A DNA stretch of 56,086 bases from Candidatus Saccharimonadota bacterium (GTDB lineage Bacteria > Patescibacteriota > Saccharimonadia > Saccharimonadales > Saccharimonadaceae). The position numbers were made by a program, and so were the translations under genes. Shown in pieces: positions 24,884-33,368 of the stretch (its first letter is position 1; every line of letters begins with the position of its first letter). The stretch is from the NCBI GenBank assembly GCA_002726935.1, contig PBTC01000030.1:1-56086 (forward strand). The letters are read 5' to 3'. A model generated the notes under the pieces. The model searched no databases. It saw only the letters and a program-made list of their open reading frames with translations, and was not told where the DNA came from.

Positions 24884-24892
24884 ATTATATCA
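24884..24892 (-). promoter_or_regulatory. Extended -10 promoter of pnp
   Basis: TGaTATAAT on the minus strand overlaps the stop of the upstream prepilin. Leader of about 110 bases; CTTCAC (minus, 24871-24876) and GTGAAG (24791-24796) could close it as a long-range stem, ahead of AGGAGG. pnp leaders are often autoregulated. Confidence 0.6.
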
Positions 24893-25609
24893 GAGGCCGA
24901 CGTTATATTCATTACTGAGCCAGCGAATGACCTGGCTGCGAGTAGCCGGATCGTGATACTCGTCGAACACCAATGCGGCAATCGGCGTATACCCAGAGTT
25001 TGAATAAGCCTGCACCGAGTCAAAGCTCCATCCGGTATGCGCTGCGAGTGAGGCGCTAATGTCTGCTGTGTTATCGAAACCGGCAATAATTGACGTATCG
25101 TTAGCGGTCACCCACCCAATATGTCGGGCATTGGTATTCAGGATATCATGCCGGGTCAGGTCGCGGTTTGTCTGACTGGAAGTTGCGTAAAAGGCGCGGG
25201 CCGAGGCCTCGCTACTAGCGCCTGTCCGCAAACGAAATGCATTATTAGTTGTCGTTGGCGAAAGCGCAATGATTGTTGACCAGTTTGAAGCCGACGGATT
25301 GTTGTGCGTATCAAATACACCGTAAAGCGTTAGCTGCTGCGTCGATTGAATGGCCTTACTGAGCGTATCATCGGCGACTCCCTCTAGGTGGACGAGTGGG
25401 GTCTTGAGCGAGATCGAAACACCCGTATCTTGAAGAATCTCAACCTGCATTCTTCTTTGCAGCTGGCTCAGCTCAGAAGCGGTTGCCGAATTTTCGGCTT
25501 GCTGGCGAATGCCATTATAGGCCACGATAGTAATCGCTGCCAGAATAGCAATCACTACTATAACGATCAGAAGTTCAACGATCGTGAAACCAGAGTAATT
25601 CTTGCGCAT
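24890..25609 (-). CDS. Prepilin with a C-terminal lectin-like (LamG/ConA) domain
   Basis: A 239-residue protein. Prepilin signature YSG|FTIVELL and core at the N-terminus. The rest looks like a concanavalin-type beta sandwich: it ends with ALVFDEYHDPATRSQVIRWL then NEYNVGL, which follows the pattern of LamG-like domains where a strand (lviydr) precedes a short helix and YLxxKYgi. This suggests a pilin-borne glycan or protein-binding head. Preceded by AGGGGAGG. Confidence 0.85.
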   Translation of the reverse strand: MRKNYSGFTIVELLIVIVVIAILAAITIVAYNGIRQQAENSATASELSQLQRRMQVEILQDTGVSISLKTPLVHLEGVADDTLSKAIQSTQQLTLYGVFDTHNNPSASNWSTIIALSPTTTNNAFRLRTGASSEASARAFYATSSQTNRDLTRHDILNTNARHIGWVTANDTSIIAGFDNTADISASLAAHTGWSFDSVQAYSNSGYTPIAALVFDEYHDPATRSQVIRWLSNEYNVGL

Positions 25610-25644
25610 CGCCCTCCCCTCTTTTAGCAGGATACGTTAGGGAA

Positions 25645-25653
25645 AGTATAGCA
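25645..25653 (-). promoter_or_regulatory. Extended -10 promoter of the lectin-like prepilin
   Basis: TGcTATACT on the minus strand. Unlike most others here it leaves a leader (about 30 bases) with a Shine-Dalgarno sequence. Confidence 0.6.
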
Positions 25654-25702
25654 TAGAGCTGGCTTACCTGGGACTCACGCACAATCCGCAAGTGCGTCGC
25701 AC

Positions 25703-26431
25703 CTATGCCTTTGCGCTATCTTTGCGGACGCCAAAACGGAGATACTGCGATGACAACGGGACTGAAATAAGCAAAACTGCCAATAAGCGTGCCACCCACA
25801 ATAAAACCTCGCTCTCTACCTCGTATGCGCCAGGGAGTCCAAGAAGAGAGAAAATAATCGCCGGCCATGCAGCAGGACCGAATCTTTCCGTTTCAATTGC
25901 CAACCCGCCAATGAACGAAAACGCCGTCACCGCTGCAATGTATAAACCAATCCCTAGGATGCTCAGCCCATTTTTTCGGTCGCCCTTAGAGATGCCTTTC
26001 ACTCCTCTCGCGATTAACTCTAGTGGCGCCAAGACAAAAGGCACGAGAAGAAAGCCGAGTAAAAGTGTTCCGTAGGCAATGAGGCCGAATAGAAAGATCG
26101 AACCGATGGCTGTCACGTCGCGATCGACCAAGATGCCTTCTAGCAGCCAAGGAAGCATCACCAAAGTGACTAAGAGGGGTAGCGACCAAACCGACACCCA
26201 CACAAGCGGTGGAAGCTTTGACCCATCTTTTCTGCTAGAAAAAATATATCTAACGCAAACCGCTCCAGCCAGAGCGACAAAAAGTAGTACCAAGAACACT
26301 GCCGACATCGATGAATCATTATACGCATCGGCATCCGCCGCCACGGTTGACATCGTCATATACGTCAAAAGAAGTGCAGTAATCACGACCCATGCAGTGA
26401 CCCCAAACTTCTCGTACAATTTTTGCACCAT
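25703..26431 (-). CDS. Multi-pass membrane protein, unknown function
   Basis: A 242-residue protein with about six membrane helices (near 12-30, 38-60, 80-102, 112-140, 165-190 and 208-230). Loops are short and basic. No family was recognised. GGAGGAGG runs into the ATG, so the neighbouring GTG (26428) could be the true start. It follows the rpsO terminator. Confidence 0.75.
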   Translation of the reverse strand: MVQKLYEKFGVTAWVVITALLLTYMTMSTVAADADAYNDSSMSAVFLVLLFVALAGAVCVRYIFSSRKDGSKLPPLVWVSVWSLPLLVTLVMLPWLLEGILVDRDVTAIGSIFLFGLIAYGTLLLGFLLVPFVLAPLELIARGVKGISKGDRKNGLSILGIGLYIAAVTAFSFIGGLAIETERFGPAAWPAIIFSLLGLPGAYEVESEVLLWVARLLAVLLISVPLSSQYLRFGVRKDSAKA

Positions 26432-26441
26432 CCTCCTCCTT

Positions 26442-26470
26442 AAAAAAGAACTCCGTATTACTTACGGAGT
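26442..26470 (-). terminator. Terminator of rpsO, containing the rpsO stop codon
   Basis: Stem ACTCCGT/ACGGAGT followed by TTCTTTTTT on the minus strand. The rpsO stop lies within the loop, so terminating ribosomes would hinder the hairpin. Confidence 0.85.
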
Positions 26471-26724
26471 CCTAGTTTTGCGACGACTGCCTTATAGGCT
26501 TCAAAGTCTTTCGCTTCAAGGTACTTAAGCAGTCTCTTGCGGCGAGAAACCATCTGAATCAGTCCACGACGAGCCATGTGGTCGTGCTTGTTAGCCTTCA
26601 GGTGCTCGGTCACTTCTTTAATACGAGTAGTGAGCACAGAAGCCTGCGCCTGCGGACTGCCGACGTCATTCTTGTGAGTTTGGGTCAGGCTGAATGCCTT
26701 TGCCTTGTTTTCTGCTGTAATCAT
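26458..26724 (-). CDS. rpsO: 30S ribosomal protein S15
   Basis: An 88-residue S15 (family 89): THKNDVGSPQAQASVLTTRI, HLKANKHDHMARRGL and the closing YLEAKDFEAYKAVVAKLGLRK pattern. It binds 16S rRNA helix 22 region. The ATG at 26724 is chosen over one 18 codons upstream because the promoter -10 lies in between and the family starts here. The mRNA appears nearly leaderless. Confidence 0.97.
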   Translation of the reverse strand: MITAENKAKAFSLTQTHKNDVGSPQAQASVLTTRIKEVTEHLKANKHDHMARRGLIQMVSRRKRLLKYLEAKDFEAYKAVVAKLGLRK

Positions 26725-26733
26725 CGAATGTGT

Positions 26734-26762
26734 ATTGTAGCAGAGTTTTCCCCAGCTTTCAA
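26734..26762 (-). promoter_or_regulatory. Promoter of rpsO
   Basis: TTGAAA (26757-26762) and TACAAT (26734-26739), 17 bases apart, with 9 bases from the -10 to the ATG. Predicted leader 2-3 bases, no Shine-Dalgarno. Confidence 0.75.
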
Positions 26763-26809
26763 GGGGTATCGCCGGCAAAACTTTTTAAGCACAAAAAACC
26801 GTGCTTATA

Positions 26810-26838
26810 TTGACTTTTTATCTGTTAAATGATATGGT
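26810..26838 (+). promoter_or_regulatory. Promoter of the VirB6-like gene
   Basis: TTGACT (26810-26815) and TATGGT (26833-26838), 17 bases apart, 9 bases before the ATG. The GAGG at 26842-26845 would be only partly transcribed if the start is near 26845. Confidence 0.6.
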
Positions 26839-26847
26839 AATGAGGAT

Positions 26848-29541
26848 ATGGAACTCGTGAGGTCCACTTCGCGCGGAGGGTTCTCCGTACGAGGCATCTT
26901 TACAATTGTCCTGACCGTTCTCATGACGGTCTTGCTGGCGACAACTCTTGCCAGTACTCCAGCGAACGCACAAAGCCCTACCGGCAACTGGAAGGGCGAA
27001 TCGATCACCTACGACGGTCGACAGTACTTTGCGGCCGAACCCGCCACCGCCGGTCAAAGTCACGGACTGCCAGAAGGCACGCAGTATTACGTCGCAGTTG
27101 AAGAGATCAGCGAACGCCCCCTCGTGCGCAAAGCACACGTTATTTACTTTGCACCCGGCAATAGCCCGCCAACAGCAACCAGCGCCGAGTACGTGGTGTA
27201 TGACTACTCGCCTTCAGAGGTATATTCAAATCCCGAAGGCCGCACTACCATCACGATGACCCCTCAAGCAGAAAGCAATGATTATGCGTCGTCGTGTACT
27301 GTCGAGGGAATCGGCTGGTTTGTGTGTCCTATTACCGTCTGGCTCGCAAACGCTATGGACTGGATTTACGAGCAGATCGCACGGCTCGTCGCCGTTCCTC
27401 CGGTTGCGGTTAACGACGTCAACACACCGCTGTACACTGCCTGGAATGTAATGCGCAGCTTTGCCAACATCGCCTTCGTGATCGTCTTCTTAATTATCAT
27501 CTACTCACAATTAACAAGCTGGGGAGTGAGCAACTACGGACTCAAAAAACTTATCCCTCGGCTGATTGTTGCCGCTATCCTTGTGAACGTCTCGTTCTAT
27601 GTCACCGCTCTCGCGGTTGACCTCTCGAACCTCGCTGGATACGGCCTCCAGGAAATCTTGATTAGCATCCGCAATAATACGTTCGCCATTACGAATGACA
27701 CCTGGTCGTCAGACGCAACTAACACCTGGTCGACACTGACAGCCTTCGTACTGTCGGGTGGTGCGGTCACGGCCGGATGGATCGGACTATCGATCGCAAC
27801 CATGGGAAGTGTCGCCTCTGCGGTCTACCTTTTGATTCCGCTGCTGATTGGCCTCGCCGTTACCGTCTTTGTTGTACTGCTCATTCTGGCTGCTCGACAG
27901 GCAATTATCGTTATCCTGATCGTACTTGCGCCGCTGGCGTTTGTCGCCAACCTGCTGCCGAATACCGAGAAATGGTTCGACAAGTGGAAAGACCTCTTTA
28001 TGACGATGCTCATCTTCTTCCCTGCCTTCTCTCTGGTCTTCGGGGGCTCGCAGCTCGCCGGAGGGATTATCATCCAGAACGCCAACAACTTCATCATGAT
28101 GATCTTTGGTATGGCCGTGCAGGTTGCGCCGCTGGTCATTACTCCCCTCCTGCTGAAGCTAAGTGGTGGTCTACTGGGGCGTATCGCGGGACTGGTCAAC
28201 AACCCAGGAAAAGGCTTTATCGACCGCAGCAAAAACTGGGCCAACGACCGCGCAGCTATGCATCGTGCGAAGTCAGCGGGTAAGAATGTTCGTGGTAACC
28301 CATTCCGTGCAACCGGACAGTTCTTTGACGGCCGTCGACGTAATGTCAAAAAGGGCACGGAGGTGTACGAGCAAATGGCAGAAACTCGTTACATGGAACG
28401 TAACGGCAAATACGCCAAGTTAACCGATGCCGAGCATGAAGCACACATGGATCGGGAGATTGTCGACAACACCCACAAACTTCGTGCTCAAGATCACATG
28501 AACCACGTCGGCTCAACGGCGCATATTAAGAACGCGCAAGTAGAAGCCGGTAAGTTGGCTGTCGAGCGCGCCACCCAGGCAACCGCCGCTGATATCTCGG
28601 AATACCGCGCTGGGCACGTTCCAGTTGGCGCAAGTACCGCGCTGACTGATACGATTACTCGCCTTAACGCAGAACGACAAGCACTCTCTATCGAAAAGAC
28701 ACGTGCTTCGAATGCTGAAGGCGTGGCCCAGGAGCGACTGGCTGACGCACTGATTAATGATCCGAATCTACGCACCCGAGCTGGCGGTATCGACGAGCAC
28801 GGTGCTGACGCCGCACTGGCAAACGCTATCAGCACGGTTCGAGAGTCATACAACAAATCAGTCGGCGAAGCACGTCAGATTATTAAGCACTTCAACTTGT
28901 CTTCTAACGAACGTCAGCAATTGGCATTGGGCGAGACGGTCACCGCGACGCGTGCAGATGGCACGTCACACACCTTCACTGCCAGTGACCTGTTTGCCCG
29001 CGAAGCAGTTATTGAAGACCAAGTGGCAACCGGTACCATCGAGCAAGTCGATCAATTGGTTATGGCCTCTGGTAAGAATGCGAAGCTGGCCCAGTTCCGC
29101 ACGACTATCTCAGAAGCAGTGGCTAAGAACGGCCTAGGTGGCAAGACACTCTACTTGGGCGGCAAGACGATCGACGACATCGCTCAGGGTCGATTCGGCG
29201 ACGAAAACGCCCTTATGGCTGCCGTTGTTGAAACAATCGGTAAGGGTAAGATTTCCGAGAAAGACTTGGCGAACATCGACAAGGACGCCGTCAAGCGTCT
29301 ATGGAGTGCCGCCGAGCTTATCCAGAACAACCAAGTCCCTGCTGGCGTCGACCCTGCACTGCTTCCGGCGCTCCGGGCTCGCTTGGACGACTTCTCTCGG
29401 GTTGCTCAGGACACTCTGGTGGGCGACGAACGTGTCAACGTCAAGCCAAACGCCAAGGAGTTCATCCTTCGCGTGGCTCGCCTGAAAGATCCAAACTTCC
29501 AAGAAGGTCCCATCCCAAGGCCACCAGAAGAGCGAGAATAA
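26848..29541 (+). CDS. Large VirB6/TrbL-like multi-pass membrane protein
   Basis: An 897-residue protein. A signal-like hydrophobic segment (about 15-38, ending ANAQ) leads into an extracytoplasmic region, then about seven membrane helices between residues 160 and 450, with the run YLLIPLLIGLAVTVFVVLLI and a PLLLKLSGGLLGRIAGLV end. The C-terminal 450 residues are charged, helical and likely cytoplasmic. The topology resembles VirB6/TrbL of type IV secretion systems. No VirB4 or other secretion gene lies in this window, so the label is tentative. The mRNA looks near-leaderless. Confidence 0.8.
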   Translation: MELVRSTSRGGFSVRGIFTIVLTVLMTVLLATTLASTPANAQSPTGNWKGESITYDGRQYFAAEPATAGQSHGLPEGTQYYVAVEEISERPLVRKAHVIYFAPGNSPPTATSAEYVVYDYSPSEVYSNPEGRTTITMTPQAESNDYASSCTVEGIGWFVCPITVWLANAMDWIYEQIARLVAVPPVAVNDVNTPLYTAWNVMRSFANIAFVIVFLIIIYSQLTSWGVSNYGLKKLIPRLIVAAILVNVSFYVTALAVDLSNLAGYGLQEILISIRNNTFAITNDTWSSDATNTWSTLTAFVLSGGAVTAGWIGLSIATMGSVASAVYLLIPLLIGLAVTVFVVLLILAARQAIIVILIVLAPLAFVANLLPNTEKWFDKWKDLFMTMLIFFPAFSLVFGGSQLAGGIIIQNANNFIMMIFGMAVQVAPLVITPLLLKLSGGLLGRIAGLVNNPGKGFIDRSKNWANDRAAMHRAKSAGKNVRGNPFRATGQFFDGRRRNVKKGTEVYEQMAETRYMERNGKYAKLTDAEHEAHMDREIVDNTHKLRAQDHMNHVGSTAHIKNAQVEAGKLAVERATQATAADISEYRAGHVPVGASTALTDTITRLNAERQALSIEKTRASNAEGVAQERLADALINDPNLRTRAGGIDEHGADAALANAISTVRESYNKSVGEARQIIKHFNLSSNERQQLALGETVTATRADGTSHTFTASDLFAREAVIEDQVATGTIEQVDQLVMASGKNAKLAQFRTTISEAVAKNGLGGKTLYLGGKTIDDIAQGRFGDENALMAAVVETIGKGKISEKDLANIDKDAVKRLWSAAELIQNNQVPAGVDPALLPALRARLDDFSRVAQDTLVGDERVNVKPNAKEFILRVARLKDPNFQEGPIPRPPEERE

Positions 29542-29546
29542 TTTCC

Positions 29547-30194
29547 CTACACTTCAACAGGAATGGCGTTTTCTACGCTGTAATCAGCAATCTTGGTTCG
29601 GCGCAATTCTCGACAATAAGCACCCGTTTCCAACACCTTCCCTATGTCTTCAGCCAAGCTTCTGATGTAGGTGCCGCTGCTGACATGGGTGCGAACGGTG
29701 ACAAAGGGATACTGATAGTCGAGGACTTCAAGCGAGAAAACCGTCACCTCCCTTTCGGGAATCTCGACGGCCTCACCTTTTCGAGCCAACTTGTAGGCGC
29801 GCTGCCCATCAATTTTTATGGCGCTATATATGGGAGGACGCTGCCTGATTGTCCCACGAAAGTGAGCCAACGCCGCTTCAATCTCTTCGCTAGAAGGCTG
29901 CCTATCGGAGACATTGGTCAGCTCGCCCTCTGGGTCGCCGGTCGAACTAGTCTTCCCTAGCTCGATCACCGCTTCGTATTCCTTGTCTAGCTTTGAATAC
30001 TGCATGGCATTGCGGCACTCTTTTCCTGTAACGATAATCATCAAACCGGTTGCGAATGGATCGAGTGTCCCCGTATGGCCAACTTTCGCCTTTTTGCCCA
30101 GCTGCTGGCTGAGTCGACGACGTATTCGAGCAACCACCCCAAAACTCGTCACGCCGGCTGGTTTATCCACTAATAAAATACTGTCTTCTTGCAT
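29547..30194 (-). CDS. truB: tRNA pseudouridine(55) synthase TruB
   Basis: A 215-residue TruB. VDKPAGVTSF and the catalytic motif GHTGTLDPFATGLM (near 40-53, with Asp47) are clear. It makes pseudouridine 55 in the tRNA T-loop. The usual C-terminal PUA/TruB-C region is missing, so it is about 80-100 residues shorter than the E. coli protein. It ends five bases after the stop of the opposite gene. TATACT lies 7 bases before the ATG. Confidence 0.96.
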   Translation of the reverse strand: MQEDSILLVDKPAGVTSFGVVARIRRRLSQQLGKKAKVGHTGTLDPFATGLMIIVTGKECRNAMQYSKLDKEYEAVIELGKTSSTGDPEGELTNVSDRQPSSEEIEAALAHFRGTIRQRPPIYSAIKIDGQRAYKLARKGEAVEIPEREVTVFSLEVLDYQYPFVTVRTHVSSGTYIRSLAEDIGKVLETGAYCRELRRTKIADYSVENAIPVEV

Positions 30195-30201
30195 AGAAGA
30201 C

Positions 30202-30207
30202 AGTATA
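30202..30207 (-). promoter_or_regulatory. -10 box of truB
   Basis: TATACT on the minus strand, 7 bases before the ATG at 30194; the truB mRNA would be leaderless. It lies between the two genes, so truB can be made apart from the upstream gene. Confidence 0.55.
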
Positions 30208-30214
30208 CACGGTT

Positions 30215-31843
30215 CTACTGCTGGCCAGGGATCTTGAACTGCCCCGGGTCATTTGGCTGCGGTGGAGCATACGGGCCAGCGAGGTCCGTCGGTGGCATTG
30301 GCTGTGGAGCTGGCTGCGGCGGCTCGGGGGCGAGAATGTCGCCAAGACGCTCAGGTTGCGGTGGTGTCGGTGCATACGGACCAGCTGGTGCCTGAGGTGA
30401 TTGAGAGAAGTCTGGCACGGCTGGTGGCATTGGCAGACCCAGATCAGCCGGCGTCGGCTGTGGCGCTGGCTGCGGCGGCGCGACCGTCGGTGCATTATCA
30501 CCAAGAATGTACGATGAAGCGCCCCCGTCAGTCGTACTGACAGGCATGGAGCCAGGTGCCTGCATTCCAGGGCCAGAAGGCTCAAGATAAGCATGGCTCA
30601 GGATGGTCTTATTCTGATCATTTTCTGCTTCACGCCGTGCGTCATCTGCTGCTTGCTCGGTTGTCGCATTGAGTGTTCCGCCAAGAATTGGTTCATCGGC
30701 CTCATCAAGCTTCGTGTCGGGCTGCGACACAATTGGCGCTGGCTGCTCGGCTACTGTAGGAGTCTGCGTCTCAGGCTCGCTTGCGTACACCCCTGCTGCA
30801 ACCGCGTTAGCGGTATGATCGAGGGCTGCCTCAGCGGCTTTTGCCGCCTCAGCTTGCTCTTCGGCCTTTACCCGCTTGTCCATCTCTTCGAGAGTCTCGA
30901 ATGGCGGATGCTCTCGCGGTACATCGAATTCATCACTCTGCGGCTGCTCTTCAGGAGCTGGCTCTTCCTCCTTGTGCTTGCCGATCTTCAGTGTCCCGTC
31001 AGCACTCACGCTATCACTGTCGTCTTTTGGTGGCTCAGGTTCTGAAGAAGTGTCCTCTGCATCCGAAGGCTCGAATGAATGCGTCTCCTCTAATTTGGTC
31101 GCGATCAACTGTTGGTCTGCACCTGCGGCCATCAGCTGTGACGCTACTGTCATAACCTTTGAGGTGGTATTACGGTTACTGAATCGTTCAGTCTGGGCGA
31201 CGATACCCGTCAAGTACGCAGTCGCGATTTGGGCGTCGATAAGTGATTTGTTCTTGTCGGTCTTGAGCGCCTCGCTCAGTCCTGCAAGCATTTCGCTCAG
31301 GCTGCTTGCCTGGTCGTCGTGCCAGTCGATGCCACCGAGCGTGCTTGTCTGCTCACCCGCCGTCACGGTCGCAACCGTCGCATCGTGAAGAATTTGGCCA
31401 TGAGATTCGAGGGCTTTATCGAGGTGATCTTGGTCATCAACACCCAGCGCAATAACGAGCTCGACGTTGTAATCACCCTGGCTGAATTCAAGATCGTCAC
31501 TCGTAATGGTTGTCTTGTAAGGAGTAATAAAAATCTTTACCGCGTCACCCTCGACCTTGTAGCGCAAGTGATCAGCTTTCTCTTTATCAAGTGCAATAAT
31601 AAAGTCGCGCAGACTATCTGTGGTATCATCAAGAATCTTCTCTGGCTCCAGAAAAGCAATCGCCGGGGGGACCACACCACTGAAGACTGCCGTTGCGTGC
31701 TTATCCATCTTATCGAGCAGGACCGTCAATCCGATCGCAGCCGACAAAGCATCGACAGTGGGATTGTCCGATACGGTTATCAGCACGTTTGTCGAGTCTT
31801 TGATCTTTGAGAGCAGCTGTTGTTTGGCTTTTATATCATCCAT
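30215..31843 (-). CDS. Degenerate DHH/NrnA-like protein with a Pro/Gln-rich C-terminal half
   Basis: A 542-residue protein. Residues 1-260 align by pattern with DHH phosphoesterases of the NrnA type: NPTVDALSAAIGL stands where the family has a DPDAxGS motif, and TAYLTGIVAQTERFSNRNTT stands where it has LYTGIVTDTGxFRxSNTT. The DHH triad itself is replaced (VTAGEQTSTLGG for a DHH region). The C-terminal 280 residues are acidic, then rich in Pro, Gln and Ala. It lies just upstream of truB, as nrnA does in many bacteria. Likely a non-catalytic relative; function unknown. Confidence 0.7.
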   Translation of the reverse strand: MDDIKAKQQLLSKIKDSTNVLITVSDNPTVDALSAAIGLTVLLDKMDKHATAVFSGVVPPAIAFLEPEKILDDTTDSLRDFIIALDKEKADHLRYKVEGDAVKIFITPYKTTITSDDLEFSQGDYNVELVIALGVDDQDHLDKALESHGQILHDATVATVTAGEQTSTLGGIDWHDDQASSLSEMLAGLSEALKTDKNKSLIDAQIATAYLTGIVAQTERFSNRNTTSKVMTVASQLMAAGADQQLIATKLEETHSFEPSDAEDTSSEPEPPKDDSDSVSADGTLKIGKHKEEEPAPEEQPQSDEFDVPREHPPFETLEEMDKRVKAEEQAEAAKAAEAALDHTANAVAAGVYASEPETQTPTVAEQPAPIVSQPDTKLDEADEPILGGTLNATTEQAADDARREAENDQNKTILSHAYLEPSGPGMQAPGSMPVSTTDGGASSYILGDNAPTVAPPQPAPQPTPADLGLPMPPAVPDFSQSPQAPAGPYAPTPPQPERLGDILAPEPPQPAPQPMPPTDLAGPYAPPQPNDPGQFKIPGQQ

Positions 31844-31877
31844 GGTGTTTCTTTTTGTTGCCTAAGCGTTTGCGCCT

Positions 31878-31907
31878 ACTATAGCATAGGCGTAATATCT
31901 CTGACAA
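31878..31907 (-). promoter_or_regulatory. Promoter of the DHH-like gene
   Basis: TTGTCA (31902-31907) and TATAGT (31878-31883) with an 18-base spacer and a TGc extension. Leader about 28 bases, no strong Shine-Dalgarno. Confidence 0.65.
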
Positions 31908-31934
31908 CACCCGACTTCACGCCGGGGCCTCCCC

Positions 31935-31963
31935 TTTACTTTTTTGATGTTTTCCCCTATAAT
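31935..31963 (+). promoter_or_regulatory. Promoter of rpsT
   Basis: TTTACT (31935-31940) and TATAAT (31958-31963), 17-base spacer. Leader about 38 bases with AAAGGA before the ATG. Confidence 0.75.
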
Positions 31964-32007
31964 CACCCTTTGACTGGAATACACCATTTAAGAGGTAAAG
32001 GAACTTC

Positions 32008-32385
32008 ATGCCAATCGTCAAATCCGCTATCAAGCGAGCAAAGCAAACCGTAAAACGACGCGAGCGCAATGTCAGCGTTAAGCGCGACGTAAAAGAGGCC
32101 GTTAAGGCATTTATCGCCAAGCCAACCGCAGCTGCCCTATCGAAAGCACAGAGCGAACTTGACACCGCCGTCAAGAAGGGTCTTCTGAACAAGAACACTG
32201 CCGCGCGACGCAAGGCAAACCTCTCAAAGGCAGCGAAAGCAGCCGACGTCAAGCTTGCACCTGCAAAGAAGACAACTGCAGCGAAAGCGGCACCAAAAGC
32301 AGCTGCTGCGAAGAAGCCTGCTGCGAAGTCTGCAACGACAACTGCAAAAAAGGCTCCAGCAAAGAAGCCCGCTGCGAAGAAGTAG
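32008..32385 (+). CDS. rpsT: 30S ribosomal protein S20 with a long Lys/Ala/Pro tail
   Basis: A 125-residue protein. Residues 1-86 are S20: MPIVKSAIKRAKQTVKRRER, then KKGLLNKNTAARRKANLSK. S20 binds 16S rRNA. About 40 extra residues follow as a low-complexity tail of Ala, Lys, Pro and Thr (AKKP/AAK repeats), similar to tails of histone H1-like or mycobacterial HU proteins. The tail is probably disordered and nucleic acid-binding. Followed by a terminator. Confidence 0.95.
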   Translation: MPIVKSAIKRAKQTVKRRERNVSVKRDVKEAVKAFIAKPTAAALSKAQSELDTAVKKGLLNKNTAARRKANLSKAAKAADVKLAPAKKTTAAKAAPKAAAAKKPAAKSATTTAKKAPAKKPAAKK

Positions 32386-32405
32386 CTTCGCCACTAACGC
32401 AATAA

Positions 32406-32434
32406 GCTCGGCCCCTCTGGGTCGAGTTTTCTTT
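32406..32434 (+). terminator. Terminator of rpsT
   Basis: Eight-bp stem CTCGGCCC/GGGTCGAG (one G-T pair), loop CTCT, then TTTTCTTTCT. Confidence 0.85.
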
Positions 32435-32454
32435 CTCGGTCGAAAAAACGCTTG

Positions 32455-32463
32455 TGGTAAGAT
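32455..32463 (+). promoter_or_regulatory. Extended -10 promoter of the prepilin at 32472
   Basis: TGgTAAGAT, 8 bases before the ATG. Predicts a leaderless mRNA. Confidence 0.6.
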
Positions 32464-32471
32464 AAGAACAC

Positions 32472-33368
32472 ATGGAGCGGCGTGGATTCACTATTGTCGA
32501 ATTGCTTATCGTTATTGTGGTGATTGCAATACTCGCCGCGATAACAATTGTTGCCTATAACGGCATCCAGAACCAAGCAAAGTCTGCTGCACTTCGTTCT
32601 GACCTCGCAAACGCATCACGAGCGATCGAGGTGGCACATGTTAACAGCGGCGTCACTCAGTACCCGGTCACCCTTCCGGATACCGTCTCTCCGTCAGAGA
32701 ATGTCGGTCTCAGCCTGTCTGAGGCAGGCACAAGCTACTGTATCAATGCGCAGACGCTCACCGAGCCGATCGAACGCTTCTACTACTCGCCTTCAAGCGG
32801 AATGGCCTCTGGCACATGTCCTGGGGCGGTTATTGCCGGCACCGAGAGAGGCATGCCGTCTAACGTTGTGAACGATACGGGGTTCAGCGACACCACGACG
32901 AACACAAACGGCTGGTATTTCGGACGAGGCGGCGGATCATTAGCAGGCGCAACACGAGATGGTCAAGCTGGCGATCCATTCCCAAACCGTAAGGTTCTCG
33001 TCATCACAAACACCACCAACGCAAACGTGACGTGGGCATACCTACATGGCCCACCAGTTCGCCACACCGAGATTGCTGCCGGTCAAACATATGATGTCAG
33101 CTACTGGGTCCGTCGCACTGCCGGCACTTTTACCGACACTATCGGCTATATAGGTGCGCAAAATGGTTCAGCTACCGATACGTCAATCCCAACTGTCACG
33201 AGTGGTGGCCTCGTACCGTCTACAACATGGACGCAAATGCGTCGCACGACGACCGCCACCGCAAATGGCAACAGCAGCCACCTTCTCTACCTCCCTATGT
33301 CAAGCGCCATGGCTAGGAATCATAACTTTACCCTCGAATTTCAGGGCTTTTCTATCACACCCAACTAA
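32472..33368 (+). CDS. Prepilin with a carbohydrate-binding-like C-terminal domain
   Basis: A 298-residue protein. Prepilin signature RRG|FTIVELL with the usual core, a short pilin head, and from about residue 140 a beta-rich domain (NVVNDTGFSDTTTNTNGWYF; GQTYDVSYWVRRT; TWTQMRRTTTATANGN; HNFTLEFQGFSI) in the pattern of CBM4/9-like jelly rolls (NxxNPGFE…W…Y…F.v…W…). Likely a minor pilin with an adhesive head. It shares stop bases with holA on the other strand. Confidence 0.85.
   Translation: MERRGFTIVELLIVIVVIAILAAITIVAYNGIQNQAKSAALRSDLANASRAIEVAHVNSGVTQYPVTLPDTVSPSENVGLSLSEAGTSYCINAQTLTEPIERFYYSPSSGMASGTCPGAVIAGTERGMPSNVVNDTGFSDTTTNTNGWYFGRGGGSLAGATRDGQAGDPFPNRKVLVITNTTNANVTWAYLHGPPVRHTEIAAGQTYDVSYWVRRTAGTFTDTIGYIGAQNGSATDTSIPTVTSGGLVPSTTWTQMRRTTTATANGNSSHLLYLPMSSAMARNHNFTLEFQGFSITPN

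Noticed and set aside
32265-32385. Frameshifted or wrongly extended end of rpsT
   Set aside because: The low-complexity tail stays in one frame, has normal codons and is followed by a stop and terminator.
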